A stretch of 64,000 nucleotides of DNA, taken from positions 33,343,001 to 33,407,000 of the forward strand of contig CM066314.1 of assembly GCA_033807775.1 (NCBI GenBank), written 5' to 3'. Below, one piece after another: positions 11,442-23,601 of the stretch. The notes beneath the pieces were generated by a model. It searched no databases. It saw only the letters and a program-made list of their open reading frames with translations, and had not been told where the DNA came from. Position 1 is the first letter of the stretch, and each line of letters opens with the position of its first letter. Origin of the DNA: Saussurea involucrata (taxonomy: Eukaryota > Streptophyta > Magnoliopsida > Asterales > Asteraceae). The translations under genes were made by a program, and so were the position numbers.

Positions 11442-12108
11442 GAGTAAACTACGGTTTTAATTCTTGTGGCTTTTTAAAATGGTAACTTTCATTCAGTAGC
11501 GGATCTAGAATTTTTGTTTAGTGGAGGCACTGTTAAGGTGGATCACGAGCCTGCAAAGTCGTTTGATATGTTTTTAGTCGAGTTCTACAGTTTCAATGAT
11601 TCATTTTAAGTTTTAGGTTGTTTTCAAGCGACTTTTTTTGGGTTTTGGTTGGTTTTGAGCGGTATTTTCGAGCTTTTGATTGATGTCCTCTGTGTTTTCT
11701 AAAATCCCGGAACATCCCTTAAACTTTAGTGGGTGTACCTATCAAACCCCCAAAAATATTCTACTTGCAAAAATCAGTTGACCGGGTGCAAGAGACCCCT
11801 CGTGCCTTCATAGGTCCATCCTAGCATTCATCTTTACGCTTTCTAAATTATGGTTTTCATCTCTGTAGTCTGTATTCATCATTTGATGTTTTAGACCCCT
11901 AAGGCAATTCATTATAATTATAAGAGATGAAATTAGCAACAAATTGTAAATCATAAGAACAAAGTAATAGATTATAAACCACATGGACAAATTAAGCAAC
12001 GAATTGTAAACCACTGTGATAAAAACGGTACATTCAAAAGAAAACCATAAGGACGAAAATAGCAATTTTCTGCTAACCACATAAAAGAACAAAAAACGTA
12101 GTTTACTC
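11442..12108. mobile_element. GAGTAAA-TIR (MULE-like) element
   Basis: Begins GAGTAAACTACGGTTTTAAT and ends ACGTAGTTTACTC, the same termini as the elements at 16457, 21748 and 48701. Here the flanking 9-mers no longer match. Near 11497 it contains AGTAGCGGATCTAGAATTTT, resembling the end of the hAT-type MITE at 34119; I could not find a convincing second end. No gene inside. Confidence 0.6.
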
Positions 12109-12489
12109 TATTATCTAAATATGTATTCGGCTTACAACCGGGTTTCACGGCCTTACAGTTGTGAATGTCGTCCCAATAAAACTCGAGATGATGTGTATAG
12201 TATAGAGATCATCACAAATGTTTACAGAAACTATTACAAGAATCCAAATGTAGGGCAAAATAAACCTCAAACACCCCAATCAACCACAAAATCGACTATA
12301 ATTAATTATATAAAACAAACAGAAAATAAAAATAAAAACGTAACCTTACTTAATTTTTAACATTATGGGCGTTACGGCCTCCAAAAAACCCGAAACAATG
12401 TCGTTTTATGTATGTACCATTAATTAACGTCATATTCAAGCAAAACCACCGACCTTATTTCAAAAACCATCTATAGAGCAACCATGTCT
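12109..12489. other. Downstream flank of the DAHP synthase gene
   Basis: AT-rich sequence past the stop codon of the leftward gene, presumably its 3' UTR and terminator region. No further gene seen. Confidence 0.4.
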
Positions 12490-15400
12490 CTAGAGTACGA
12501 GATTGCCGGTGCTGCTAATGCCACGCCTAAGCCGCCCCTTCCGCAGCCGCTCTGCGATAATAAAGGCGAGTTCGAGAGACTGAGAAGCATTGAGTCGGGG
12601 GTCACAGTGGGTGTGATAGCGTGAGCTCAGATCGTTATAAGTGATACTCCGACCACCCCCAACACACTCTGTCACGTTCTGCCCAGTCATTTCTAGATGA
12701 ACGCCACCTGGGAAACTTCCTTCTTGATCATGCACGTCAAAGAACGCCGTCACCTCTGCCTACAAAACAAACAACCACAAACCACAGTTTCAATTCAAGT
12801 CAAGCTCTGTGTGAGTTAAGTTGTCTGTCTAGATAAATCTGTTTGTCTGAGGGACGAAAGACCAATGGGTTGAGGGTGGTAAAAAGAGAGGGTTGGATTC
12901 TTTCCGGGCATTTTTGGTATTAATTTATTTGGGGTGGCTTGGAAAAGTTGGTTGGGGGGGGGGGGGGGGGGGGGTTGTCCTAGCTTATTCCATATAGCCA
13001 TTTTAGCTTAATTGTTTAACGATTAAGGCGTAAAAAACACTCATGTTGTTGAGCGAATAAGCCGCCCAGACCATTAAGCTCATTAAGTTATAAGTAAACA
13101 GCCCGTGAATCTTTAAAGATAAATGAATATTGAAGGTTTGTGAACAGAAGGGTTTGGGAAAAGAAAATCAGAAAAACGAATGATGAATTAAGCATACCCT
13201 GATAGCATCAAAAGAACGGGTTTTGAGCCCGACCGGAGCTTTGATGGTGTTACCGTGCATTGGGTCACTAACCCAGGTGACGATTTGACCACCACCACGA
13301 ACCGCCCTGATTAGATGAGGAAGCTTCACACGGGTATTATCGGCTCCCATTCTTGAAATTATAGTGATTCTTCCGGGCTTGTTATGAGGATTCAAGATTT
13401 CAATGAGCTTTACGAGTTGGTTCGGGTCCATTTTATCACTAACCTGCATCACAAAAGCCTCCACTAAGTTTTCAACGATCAACCAAGAGTGAAAACTATA
13501 AAAAACATGGTCCCTACTACAACAAAATGGGTCTTTTTTCCCATTTTTGGAAGGGCGTCCCTTGGCAAATTATGACCGCAAGACATCACCCCTGAATAAA
13601 CTTAGTGGCCACAGTTGTTATGTACGCCTGGAAAATGGGTCTTTTAGGACATACATATATCCTAACTCCTAATAGAGTACTTAATGGTACTTTAACTTTA
13701 TAGGAACCAAAAACCGGCATAAAAAGATGCAATCTTTAGCAAAAATATACCTTGATTCCAAGAGGGTTCGCAACTCCTCGTAAAAATTCAACATGAGCAC
13801 CATCTAGTTGGCGAGTGCGTTCACCGACCCAAACCATGTGAGCCGAACAATCATAGTAAAGTCCCGAAGTAGAGTCTTCCCTCGTAAGTGCTTGTTCATA
13901 AGGCAAAAGCAAGCACTCATGAGACGTCCAAAACGGTGTCGTTGTCATGATCGGATGATCAATCGTGAGTCCAGCCGCAGCCATGAACCCCATTGCCTCA
14001 TCAACTCGGTGCGCCAACTCCCGATACCTATCAAATTACACAAATTTCATTAGCAACCGCTTTTGATGGTGGTGGGAATGAGAAAGATTACCTATCTCCT
14101 TGTTCACTATGCTCGGTGAAATCAAGATTCCATTGGTTAACTCTTTGCATAGCGGCATAGCCTCCGGTGGCAAAAGCGCGTAAGATGTTGAGGGTGGAGA
14201 CGGATTGAGTGTAAGCTTGAATCATTCTATTGGGATCGGGAATTCTTGATTTTTCGTCGAATGCATCACCATTTATATTATCACCTCGATAACTTGGTAA
14301 CTTAACCCCATCCTTCTCCTCAAAGGAATCCGATCTAGGTTTCGCAAATTGGCCGGCCATTCTCCCCACCTAATTATGCAATCATCATTTTCAATGATAT
14401 CTTCCATAAAATATATATACCTGGTGCATACCGTCCAGATGAAGGGCTCTTAGGGTGTTCTTCAGTTTTCTGTTTTTTGAGGTTTTCCCTTGAACCCGAC
14501 CTTATATATATATATATATCAACCAATGAAAAGCAAGGAACCAAAGAAAAGAAATCTTAACCACCCTATATTTGTCTTATCTGGTCTTCATGGAAAAAGT
14601 CGCATCTACTGTTTGGGGTAAAAGACAGGTCCGTATACATCTAACCTTATTGCAGTCCGTGCTAGTAATTTTTAGTGCCAACAAAGAACTATTTTCCTCT
14701 ACTTGTTGCATGCATCTTGTCCTTCCTCTCAAAAGAAGGTTATTTTCAACTATCGCGGTACAAACGAAGAAATTTTGAACAAAAGGGTGGGTAATGCAAC
14801 AAAACTCAAACGAATGCCACATTTTAAAAGTAACACTCAAGTTTGATATGGATAACAAAACCCACAAATTGCATAAAACATACTGTTTATTCCAATTCAA
14901 AGCAAGTCCTTTCAAAAACTCGGTTTTGATACTAAGCTCACATGTATGGATCTAAGTGGATCGTGGCTGCTAAGACCACTCCGCTACACATACAATACAC
15001 TGTAACGTTTAAGTCCGCTTGGTATCTAAAATATCTAGACCAAACTACTTTACAAAGAACAAGAAATAGGGCCAAAATACTATGCATTTGTTAGGAATTG
15101 GGTATTAGAGATGATTCGTAGACCGGATAATCTCTTTATGTCGTGAAAGTTCACTTTCTGAATACAGTAATTCGTCCCTTATAGCCTTTCTGGTTCCATG
15201 GTCCAGAGCTCTTATTGCTCTATCTTAGGGGCCGTTTACCAAATGCCTACCCGGGTAAGTGCTTACCCACATTACCTTACCAGATGAATATGGCAAGAAC
15301 CAAGAATCTTACCCGGTAAGAGCGAAGACAAGGACCGAGAGTCTTACCCGGTAAGTGAGTGCACCGACTCTTGCCACAATTAGCACTTACCGGGTGAATT

Positions 15401-16397
15401 ATTGCATACGATGCCATTTTAGTGAACTAAAATCTTACCGGCAAGGCGGCAAGTAAGTGTGACAGTGTTGAATATTACCGGTAAGCACTTAACGGGTAAG
15501 TGATTAGATAAATGGCTCCTTAGTCAAATTTCTACCAATTTCGGGACCAATTTCAAGAAGGTCTCCAACCTTTTTCCCCTTGGACCGGGGCGGGGCGCTC
15601 CCCCTAAACCCTGCAAGGGGGCAGGCGGCCCCTTACCCATGTCTTATGGCAATCTAAAGTGATAAAAAGATAACATTTGTGAGTGTCCAACCCGTATTTC
15701 CCACACAGCCCATTAAGCCGCTACCGAACAGCCCCTAAGTCACTTATGTTTACTTTAGCACCTAAAATGATTACTGTATTCAGAAAGTGATCAAATGCAT
15801 TTTCATGCAATTTGTCTTTTAACATAAACAATACTAGAAAATGCCCAATTGGCTTGCTCAAATAAGCAGACTGCATGCACCATGGAAACAAAAAAGAACC
15901 CTAAAAAGTAAGTGTTTTTATACCTTGATAACAGGCATTTGACCACCGAACATAAGGACGACACCCATCTGTAACAGAAGCCGAAAACTATCCCTAATGT
16001 TATCGGTTTTAAATTCTTTAAAACTCTCTGCACAATCACCTCCTTGAAGCAGAAACGCATCACCACGAGCGGCCTCACCTAACCGCTCCTCCAGTTTCCG
16101 AGCCTCACCGGCGAACACAATCGGAGGGTACGATTCCAGCGTTTTCAGAACGGATTCCAGCTCATCTTTGTCCGGATACTCCGGGAGTTGGAGCGCCGAT
16201 TTCGATTTCCAGCTATCTGGATTCCATTTTGCAGGCAGTTTTTCGGCGGCACGCACGGCGGAGATCGGATTCGGTTTGGGAGATTTTGAGGGAGAAATTG
16301 GGGCCGATTTAGAGAGTTTGTGGTGGTGGTGGTGGGGGGGTTTGAGGAGGGAGGCGGTGGAGGAGAAAGAGGAGGATGCGACGCCGATGGTTGTCAT
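12490..16397 (-). CDS. DHS: Class II DAHP synthase, chloroplast (shikimate pathway entry)
   Basis: Condenses phosphoenolpyruvate with erythrose 4-phosphate to DAHP, the first step of aromatic amino-acid synthesis, in plastids. Five exons in order: 15924-16397, 14092-14369, 13751-14027, 13198-13443, 12490-12759; all GT/AG, total 1545 bp, 514 residues, the usual size. About 50 N-terminal residues are Ser/Pro-rich with a run of His and look like a transit peptide. Class II hallmarks: LQGGDCAESF (metal-ligand Cys about 122), GRMAGQFAKPRS, NINGDAFDE, FWTSHECLLLPYEQ, DPMHGNTIKAP, HLEMTGQNVTEC and HCDPRLNASQ. Compared with the plant sequences I remember, Cys is replaced by Ser in VSDPMHG and by Val in KAPVGLK; these are not the known metal ligands. 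Intron 1 (1.55 kb) holds a MITE and intron 4 a G21 tract. A transposon sits 59 bp upstream of the ATG. Confidence 0.93.
12954..12974 (+). repeat. Homopolymer of 21 G in DAHP synthase intron 4
   Basis: An uninterrupted run of 21 G on the + strand (C on the transcribed sense strand). Its length is likely to vary or be misread. Confidence 0.9.
15228..15519. mobile_element. MITE with TTA duplication in DAHP synthase intron 1
   Basis: Ends GGGGCCGTTTACCAAATGCC and ATAAATGGCTCC are inverted, with TTA at 15225-15227 and 15520-15522. The interior is built of repeated GGTAAGTGCTTAC-like words in both orientations (palindromic). No coding capacity. Confidence 0.7.
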
Positions 16398-16456
16398 GGC
16401 GGCGATTGGTGATGGCGGACGGAATACGGAGAGTGTTGTTGTTATTATTATTATTA

Positions 16457-19400
16457 GAGTAAACTACGATTTTCGTCCCTGTGGTTTGATGTTTGTAACC
16501 ATTTTTGTCCCTGGTCTTTTAAAACTGATTTTTCCGTCCCTATGGTTTCTATCTTGCTTCCTTTTTCGTCCCTACATCTAACTTAGTTAAAATTAGAGTT
16601 AATTCTTCCAAATAAGGGGATTGAGAAATATACATATTTGGTCCATGTAGTATTTCAAATTTTACATTTTCATTTTTAAATTACATAGTTTACATTTTGT
16701 ACGTTTTGTTTATTTATTGTATTTCATCATGACATTTATTTTTCTATTAATTATATATATATTTTTAAAATTATTATAACTTTAATATAAAAATAATCAT
16801 ATAATTTCATTAAAAATATTAATAAATATATGATATTTTTGTCAAAGTTTTAGGTTTAAATCTCCTAAAGTTAATATTTTTTTATCTATTGATTTATTAA
16901 AGCACTTTATATATTTTAAATTACCATTGGAAAAAGTTAAATATTCGAGAAAAAACGGTCTTAGTTTATAACAATCGATTGTTGTTTTTGTTATATGCAT
17001 TTTACTTCCACTATTCATTATTTTCATTTAAACTTTATTTTCTATTAATTAATCAAAGTTATTAAATATTTAAATTAAACATACACACACCACACACAAA
17101 CATACATACACAAACATATATATATATATATATATATACATATATATTCAATGTTTTAAATAACACAAGACTTAAGACATGGGTCTGATGTCACGTTAAG
17201 TCAATGACACATCCTGACCCAATTTTTGTAACACCATATTGAATTTTTCTTATCCTTTTATTGTCTTATGTTTTTGTTTTTAATATATAGCCTAATTTAA
17301 AATATACAATATCACTATTGCATTGAGTAATAGTAGAAAACAAAGATTTAAATTTATAACGTTATATACGATATATGTATTTGTGATAGGACGGTTTACA
17401 CCCCCCTTTGACTAACCGCAAGTATACGGTGTCGTCTCAAGTAATACGTACGGAAGTACGAGTATCGAACCCACATGAACCAGGTGTTAAGTACCGCAAT
17501 GACTGTAGTTACTATTAACTGAACGATCGAAAATTGATTTGGTTTGATTGTTGAAATATCTTGACTAGCAAAGCTTATGAAAGTAAAGAACGTGATTGGT
17601 AGTAATATTAAGAGAGAGGATGGAGGGTTGGATTCCGAATGAATTCAATTAACGAGACTTCAAATTGATTTGTAAATGGTTAAAACGATTAATGATTTGT
17701 AAAACCAGAACTCGTTACACTTCTTCAAGCTGCATCGAGACTTAACTTAACTTAAGTTGCTTATCTTTCGATCTTACAGTTGAATTAAGTTGAAGTGACT
17801 GGTTTTAAAACACAACACCGAAGGAATTGGTTTATCTCTAACTAATTCCCCTCGGTGGCCATTGAATTCAAACTCAATCTTGAGATTTTCATCGAACAAC
17901 TCAAGAGTTATCAAATCATTTAACAAGTGATCAGTTTATTAAAAGCATTAAACATGAATTCAAAGTCGTCATCCATCTATTAAAACCGGAATACAAATCG
18001 TTCAAAGCCTACATCTATGAGTCATCCATCATCCAACCCCCAACATGGAGTTTAGCTCATGTTGGGGGTGTGTAAAGAAAACTGAAAGATTACAAACGAT
18101 GTAAAAGAAACCATGTTTGAAAAGTTCTGCAGAAAAATATAATCACTCCCTGAGAAGAATCCCTTCCACGCTCACGTACTCAATCGTTGTTGTCTTCCAA
18201 TCGATCTCTCGTCACCTCTGTCTTCGTGCTCTCAATCTGCTCCCACAAATCGCCTCTGACCTGCAGCCGCTCCCCTAGTCTGACTGATAACCCTAAAATT
18301 AGAAAATAGGGATTTAAAAGGTATCTGATAATTGGCGCTAGTTCTGGCGCTACTTGAGTCGCGCCAAAAGTCGCGCCGCACTCTGGAAAATATTGCCTTT
18401 AAATCTCGCGCGCATCACGCCGCTAGTTAGGTGGCGCCATAAAGCGCGCCACCCTCTGGAATCCACCTCTTCAGTTTTCCGCGAGCACTACGGCCACAGG
18501 TCGCGCCAGCTTCTGTTTTGCTCCGACTTCGTCTTTTTCCAGATTTCGAGCTCTTTCTTCGGAAAATACCCGCGATCCTCTTCATTTCCCTTCCAGGCTG
18601 ACTAACTGTACATCTCAAGAAACTCATCAGTAAAAGTCACTATTTTACTTGAAAACACCCAACAATTACTCGATTCGAGAGTTAAAATACTGTCGAAAAC
18701 CGACATTATCAATTTGTCACCACAAGTCACGTCTCACGACCCGCCCGCTAAACCCGATACATATATATATATATATATATATTATAAATATATTTATTAA
18801 TATAATTATCCTTCAAAAATCCTAAATTCTAGTCGGACATAGTCTTTTTTAAACTAAACCTACTATCAATTTATCAATCATCTCAATCAATTGAGTTTAT
18901 CGTCAAAAGCGAAAGAATATTATAAATTTTGTGCATGTAATTATACCCCGAAACCCGACCGAACCTAATCTGAAACCCGACGAACCCGAACCCGAAGTAA
19001 TGCGAAACCCAAAGTTCCGGGCTTGGTTTCCATATCCGAAATCCGATCGGGTTATTAACTTTCTCACTCGAACCCGTCCGACCCTCCCAATGCTCACCTC
19101 TAAAAATAAGACTATTTTTTCTCGAATTTTATTAAACTTCTTCCGATAGTAATTTAAAATAAATAAAAAAGATTAATAAATCAATAGATAAAAAAATATT
19201 AAGTTTAGCAGATTTAAACCTAAAGCTTTGAAAAAAAAATCAAGTATTTATCAATAATTTTAATGAAATTATTTGATTATTTTTGTAATAAAGTTATAAC
19301 AATTTTAAAAATATACAACATAACAAACAGAAAAAAAATAAGTAAAAAGTAAAAAAAATATAATTTAAGGATAAAACTGTAAAAATTAGTATACACAAGG

Positions 19401-19585
19401 ACCAAATATGTAATTTTACCATTCACTTTTGAGATAAATTAACAGCTAATTTTAACAAAGTTGGATGGAGGGATGAAAATGGATACAAAATAGAAACCTT
19501 AGGGATGAAAAAAGCAATTTTTAAAAACTAGGGACGAAAATCGTTATAAGTATCAAACCACAGGGACTAAAATCGTAGTTTACTC
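16457..19585. mobile_element. GAGTAAA-TIR (MULE-like) element inserted 59 bp upstream of the DAHP synthase ATG
   Basis: Long imperfect TIRs of over 120 bp: left GAGTAAACTACGATTTTCGT, right ACGAAAATCG...CGTAGTTTACTC. A 9-bp duplication TTATTATTA flanks both sides (16448-16456, 19586-19594), the size typical of Mutator-like elements, although here it lies in an ATT microsatellite and is weaker evidence. A solo LTR is nested inside (17394-18711). No transposase; the rest is AT-rich filler. Confidence 0.82.
17394..18711. mobile_element. Solo LTR nested in the element upstream of DAHP synthase
   Basis: 1318-bp segment beginning TGATAGGACGG and ending ACATTATCA, with the 5-bp duplication ATTTG at 17389-17393 and 18712-18716. 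TG...CA ends plus a 5-bp duplication fit an LTR left by recombination between two LTRs. It has no PBS or coding domains. Its right third is rich in GGCGC/GCGCC words. Strand unknown. Confidence 0.75.
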
Positions 19586-19594
19586 TTATTATTA

Positions 19595-19722
19595 TTATTC
19601 TTCTGGTGGCAGATGATGATATCCGGCGGATGAAGTGTAGGTCCCACCATGTGACACGTGTTTGGAACTTAACACTGGACACGTAGCCACCGATTCTTTC
19701 CTTTTCTATTTACGTAGTTTAG
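19595..19722 (-). promoter_or_regulatory. Displaced upstream region of the DAHP synthase gene
   Basis: About 128 bp between two transposons. It contains CCACGTGT-type E/G-box-like sequence (CATGTGACACGTGTTTGG, 19649-19666, and GGACACGTAGCC near 19678). Before the 3.1-kb insertion this would have lain within about 200 bp of the DAHP synthase start, so it may be original promoter; this is inference. Confidence 0.4.
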
Positions 19723-19725
19723 TTA

Positions 19726-21634
19726 GGCCATCAATACCGCTCCGTAGAAGCCCTCAAGCGCCATATCAGTTTTTCTCATAACCATCTCTTCAAGCCCTCA
19801 AGTCCTAAAGACCCGTAGCGCTACCCTCAAGCCCTCTTGCCACCTCATTTTTTTAATTCTTTTATTTATACATTTAATTATTTAACAACATAAAAATATT
19901 TATATATTTTTAATAAATAAAAATAAGATAAATAATAAAAATAAAAATTCATATCATTCATTAAAAAATTGAAAATTAAAAAATACAAAACACTACCAAT
20001 TATGATATTTTTTAATTTGCTCTTTTCTCACTACCGTAACCATCAAAGTGGGGCCCGAAAGGTGATCATGCGGGGTTATGAAAAACTCGAAGTCTTTATC
20101 AAATCGTTTTGCTCGTTCGATTTCTCGTTCGTGTTCCAACTTTTCTCGTTCGAGTTCGAGTTTTTTCATTTTGTACTCCATTGTATCATCAATCTTCTCG
20201 TTGAACGTCGTGAACAACTGAGTAACACTTTCGTTCGTATTCGACCCGCGCGTATTACTCGTTGATGTTTTTTTGCCTTGTTTCTCCCGATGGGTCGTTG
20301 AAGTTGCTCGATGAAGTTGTCGTCATCGTCATCATTGGAAGGGTTGGTACGTTTTGAACCCCGCGATGAAGTTGTCGTCATCGTTGGAACGACTCCCCAT
20401 TTTGGACATTTTTTGAGGACTTCCCAAGCTTGTTCGTGAGTGAAAGCAAACCCAAGTTGTGCTCGGTACCGTTCGTGTGCCGTTCGTGAAATGTCGGCCT
20501 CACTCATTCCGCTCCCTCTATTAGTGAGCAAGTTGTTGTAGATGCCGCCAAAAGAATTTATTCTTTTATTGAGGTCGTTGAACTTGGTGTTGAGTTGATG
20601 AGTTGTTCTATAATTTCCGCGACCCATTAAACTAAATAACACTTGCCCGACACGAGTCAAAAAACTTTCTACATTTATGTAAATTCAAGTATAAGAATAT
20701 TAACAAGAATAATAATAATAATAATAATAATATTAATAATATTAATATTAATAATAATAACAATAATAATAATAACAATAAAAATATTACCACCGGTTTG
20801 TGCGTTACCGATAACGGGGTCCTCCGAAACGTCAACCCACGCCGACACTAACGCGAGTTCCTCCTCTTTACTCCACATCTGTTTGAGGGCTCTATTTTCA
20901 TATTGTTTGTTTTTTCCTTTTCTCGTTGGTCTCGGGTTTGATGGTTCCGGGTTTGATGGTTGTGTGTAGATAGATTGTGGTGTGTGCGAGCTAGAATGTT
21001 GGGTTTCCGAAACAATGTCGTCGGCTAGATTGATTGCGGGTGAAGGAATATTGTAGTTGGCCGGAGTAAAACCTTGTTCAATCATACCGGGACGTGTAAG
21101 TTGGTAAGGAATTTGTTGCGGATATTGTTGGCGAAATTGTTGCGAAAATTGTTGCGGATATTGTTGCGAAAATTGTGGCGGATTTTGTGGCGAAAATTGG
21201 GGCGGAATTGGTTGCGAAAAGTGCGGATGATAACCTTGTTGTGCAAACGCTTGAAAACCAAGCTCCGGGTCTTCTTGCGGTTGCGGTGTATCCGGTCGGT
21301 TACGACGGTATGTAGGTGTTTTGTTTGGATTCATGATGAAATTTGAGAGAGTTTGAGAGAATTTGAGAGGGTTTAAGAGAGTTTGAGAGATTTTTGTGTG
21401 AAAAATAATATAGGTTTGGATTAATATATATAGTGTGATTAAATTGAATTTTTTTTAAAAAAAATAGCCGTTGGCAACGGATTTATTTTCAAATTATTAA
21501 AAAAAAAAATCACTCGGGTTCAACGGGTTTTGGAACCCGGGGCTGGAACCCGAGCCCGAACCCGCTCCCCCCGTACCACAGCCCGCATGAACCCGCATGA
21601 GCCCGAGCCGAGCCTGCGTGCCATATGGATGGCC
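19726..21634 (-). mobile_element. Non-autonomous PIF/Harbinger element carrying only the Myb/SANT-type ORF
   Basis: Short TIRs GGCCATCAATA and TATGGATGGCC with TTA duplications at 19723-19725 and 21635-21637, the signature of PIF/Harbinger. The only gene inside is the ORF1 homologue; no DDE transposase is present in its 1.9 kb. An ATT/AAT microsatellite (20705-20780) lies in the intron. Confidence 0.88.
19993..21334 (-). pseudogene. PIF/Harbinger ORF1-type protein (Myb/SANT-like), frameshifted
   Basis: Two exons: 20791-21334 and 19993-20668 (GT/AG). The N-terminus is Gln/Pro/Phe-rich (repeats of PQQFSQQ), followed by a SANT-like block WSKEEELALVSAWVDVSEDP, then FGGIYNNL and FAFTHEQAWEVLKKCPKW, all typical of the Harbinger accessory protein that delivers transposase to DNA (often labelled glutathione S-transferase T3-like in plant annotations). 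A C-terminal coiled coil (KMKKLELEREKLEHEREIE) ends with TPHDHLSGP...KYHNW. The coiled coil is in a different frame: the frame slips in a run of seven T on the + strand at 20268-20274, so a single-base indel separates the two parts. Confidence 0.85.
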
Positions 21635-22345
21635 TTAAAAGAAAGTAGAGTAAAGTTCATTTTTGGTCCATGCAGAAAATCCAAAAACCCTCCATGTGTT
21701 TTAATAAATCTAGGACATTTTGGTATTACCTATTTTTTTTTAAGAAAGAGTAAACTCTAATTTTGGTCCCTAAGGTTTAGAGAAAAGTTTGAAAATGGGA
21801 TCTGAACTTTAATAAGTCTAGAATGCATTCTTATGGTTTACATTTTTCTCTGTGGTCATTAATTCTGTTAATAATCTCTGTTAGAATGAGGGGTATGTTT
21901 GTCTTTTTACATGTTTTCCTAATTTTATTTTTAAAAAACTTAAGTATACATATTATATTATCTATTTATTATATATTATATTTGATAATATAATTATTAT
22001 ATGCATACATAATATCCATATATCCCAAACGTCTTGTCCAACAAATCGTCTCTCCTTGTTCATTTTCCGGCCACTTCTCTGGTACACCCACACACAAACA
22101 CAGATTTAGGAGGGGCACAAACTGTTGATTGCCATCCAATCGTCTGTTATATGTATGTATACAAAGAGGCGAAAAGGGATTTTTCTTCAGAATTTGAAGA
22201 AACTGAGTGCCGCTAAGAAATACGGGAGGTTTTTCTATGCGAGACAATGCACAGATGTTCCATTCGTGTTGATTCATCTCTTCTGATGAACATTCTCGTG
22301 GGATGTTCTTGAGATTTGGAAATTGGAGGTAGTCAGGATGACTTA

Positions 22346-22624
22346 GGGCATCTCCAATGGGTCACATTATATTTTACACAAAATTTTAAAAGTAGTGTAA
22401 AGTAATTTAAATTTTAGTGTTAACATTAAATCTTCTCCAATGGGTAACACTATTTTTTAAAAGCGATATGAAAAGTAGTGTAAATAAATAGTTTTACACC
22501 AAATATAGTGTAATACTATTCATTACACTAAATTTAGTGTGCAAAATAGAGACCCTATTGGAGATGTGATTTACACCAAATTTAATATTTAGTGTAAGAT
22601 TTAGTGACCCCATTGGAGATGGTC
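22346..22624. mobile_element. Harbinger-type MITE
   Basis: Inverted ends GGGCATCTCCAATGGGTCAC and GTGACCCCATTGGAGATGGTC, TTA at 22343-22345 and 22625-22627. Internal near-palindromic TTTAGTGT/ACACTAAA words. It marks the end of the LRR open frame, whose TAA stop overlaps the duplicated TTA. Confidence 0.88.
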
Positions 22625-23076
22625 TTAATCCGGAGATCCAAGGAGGGATTTTCGGAATAAGCCCCAATATGTCATTAAACTCCAAATCTGGAGTTTTCGA
22701 AGGTTGTCGGAATTGTTGAAGTTTGGTAAATGCTTGACTGATGATTGTGAAAGATCCAAAACTTCGAGCTTACTTAAAGGGACCAAATCTGGCAATGTTT
22801 CTAAACACGAGCAATTTGCGAGCGATAGATGAATAAGGTTTGTGAGTTTTTTCATGGATGGTAATTGTTTGACCGGAGTGCAAGAAAGATCAAGAATTTG
22901 AAGGTTGCTCGTATCCTTAAGAGCATCTCCAATCGACCGTCAAATACCCATTTAACCGGTTCAAACCATTCCAATCGGCCGCTAAAATGAATAGGAAATT
23001 GCCGGACACAAAATTTGACCTGTAAATACGCGCGGCAAATTTTATATGGCCCACCACTTTTTTATATTAAATACTA

Positions 23077-23430
23077 GGGAAATTAATTAAAATACCCAAA
23101 GTCAAACCAACTGTTACCAAAATACCCTAAATTTTTTCAATTTTGCAAAAATACCCAAAATACCCGCGATGGGGTCCCACGATCGCGGGATACGCTGACG
23201 TGGCACGTATTTTGGGCACGCGATGGGGTCCCGCGATCGCAGCCCGCGATGGGCCAAAATTTACAGTTTTGGTCCCTGAAATTTTTAACTTTTGGTCCCT
23301 GAAAATTTACACTTTCAGCCCCTATACTTAGACGAATCTTGATGCTTTTACTGTTTTTTTCCACAATTATTGCAATTTAAAGACCGATTTGTGGTTGAAA
23401 TTCAATTGCATGTTTCAATCAATGTTAAAT
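23077..23430. repeat. Left TIR of the MULE
   Basis: Inverted match to 32668-33016, extending through the shared words GACCGATTTGTGGTTGAAAT and GCATGTTT. It probably holds the transposase promoter and start of its 5' UTR. Confidence 0.85.
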
Positions 23431-23601
23431 CAATGTTTTTGGAATATCAGTTTGTGGATGAAATGAGAGATTGGTTTTCTGATATGTTGGTTGTTTCATT
23501 CATAAATAGACGTAAAATTCAAGCCATAATTCTCACACAACGATTTCATTGTTGCAATATTTCTTTCTGCAATATTTTGTGTTTGAGATACTACTGAAAA
23601 A

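Noticed and set aside
18354..18627. Two overlapping open frames rich in Arg/Ala
   Set aside because: They sit in the GGCGC-rich part of a solo LTR and have no domain.
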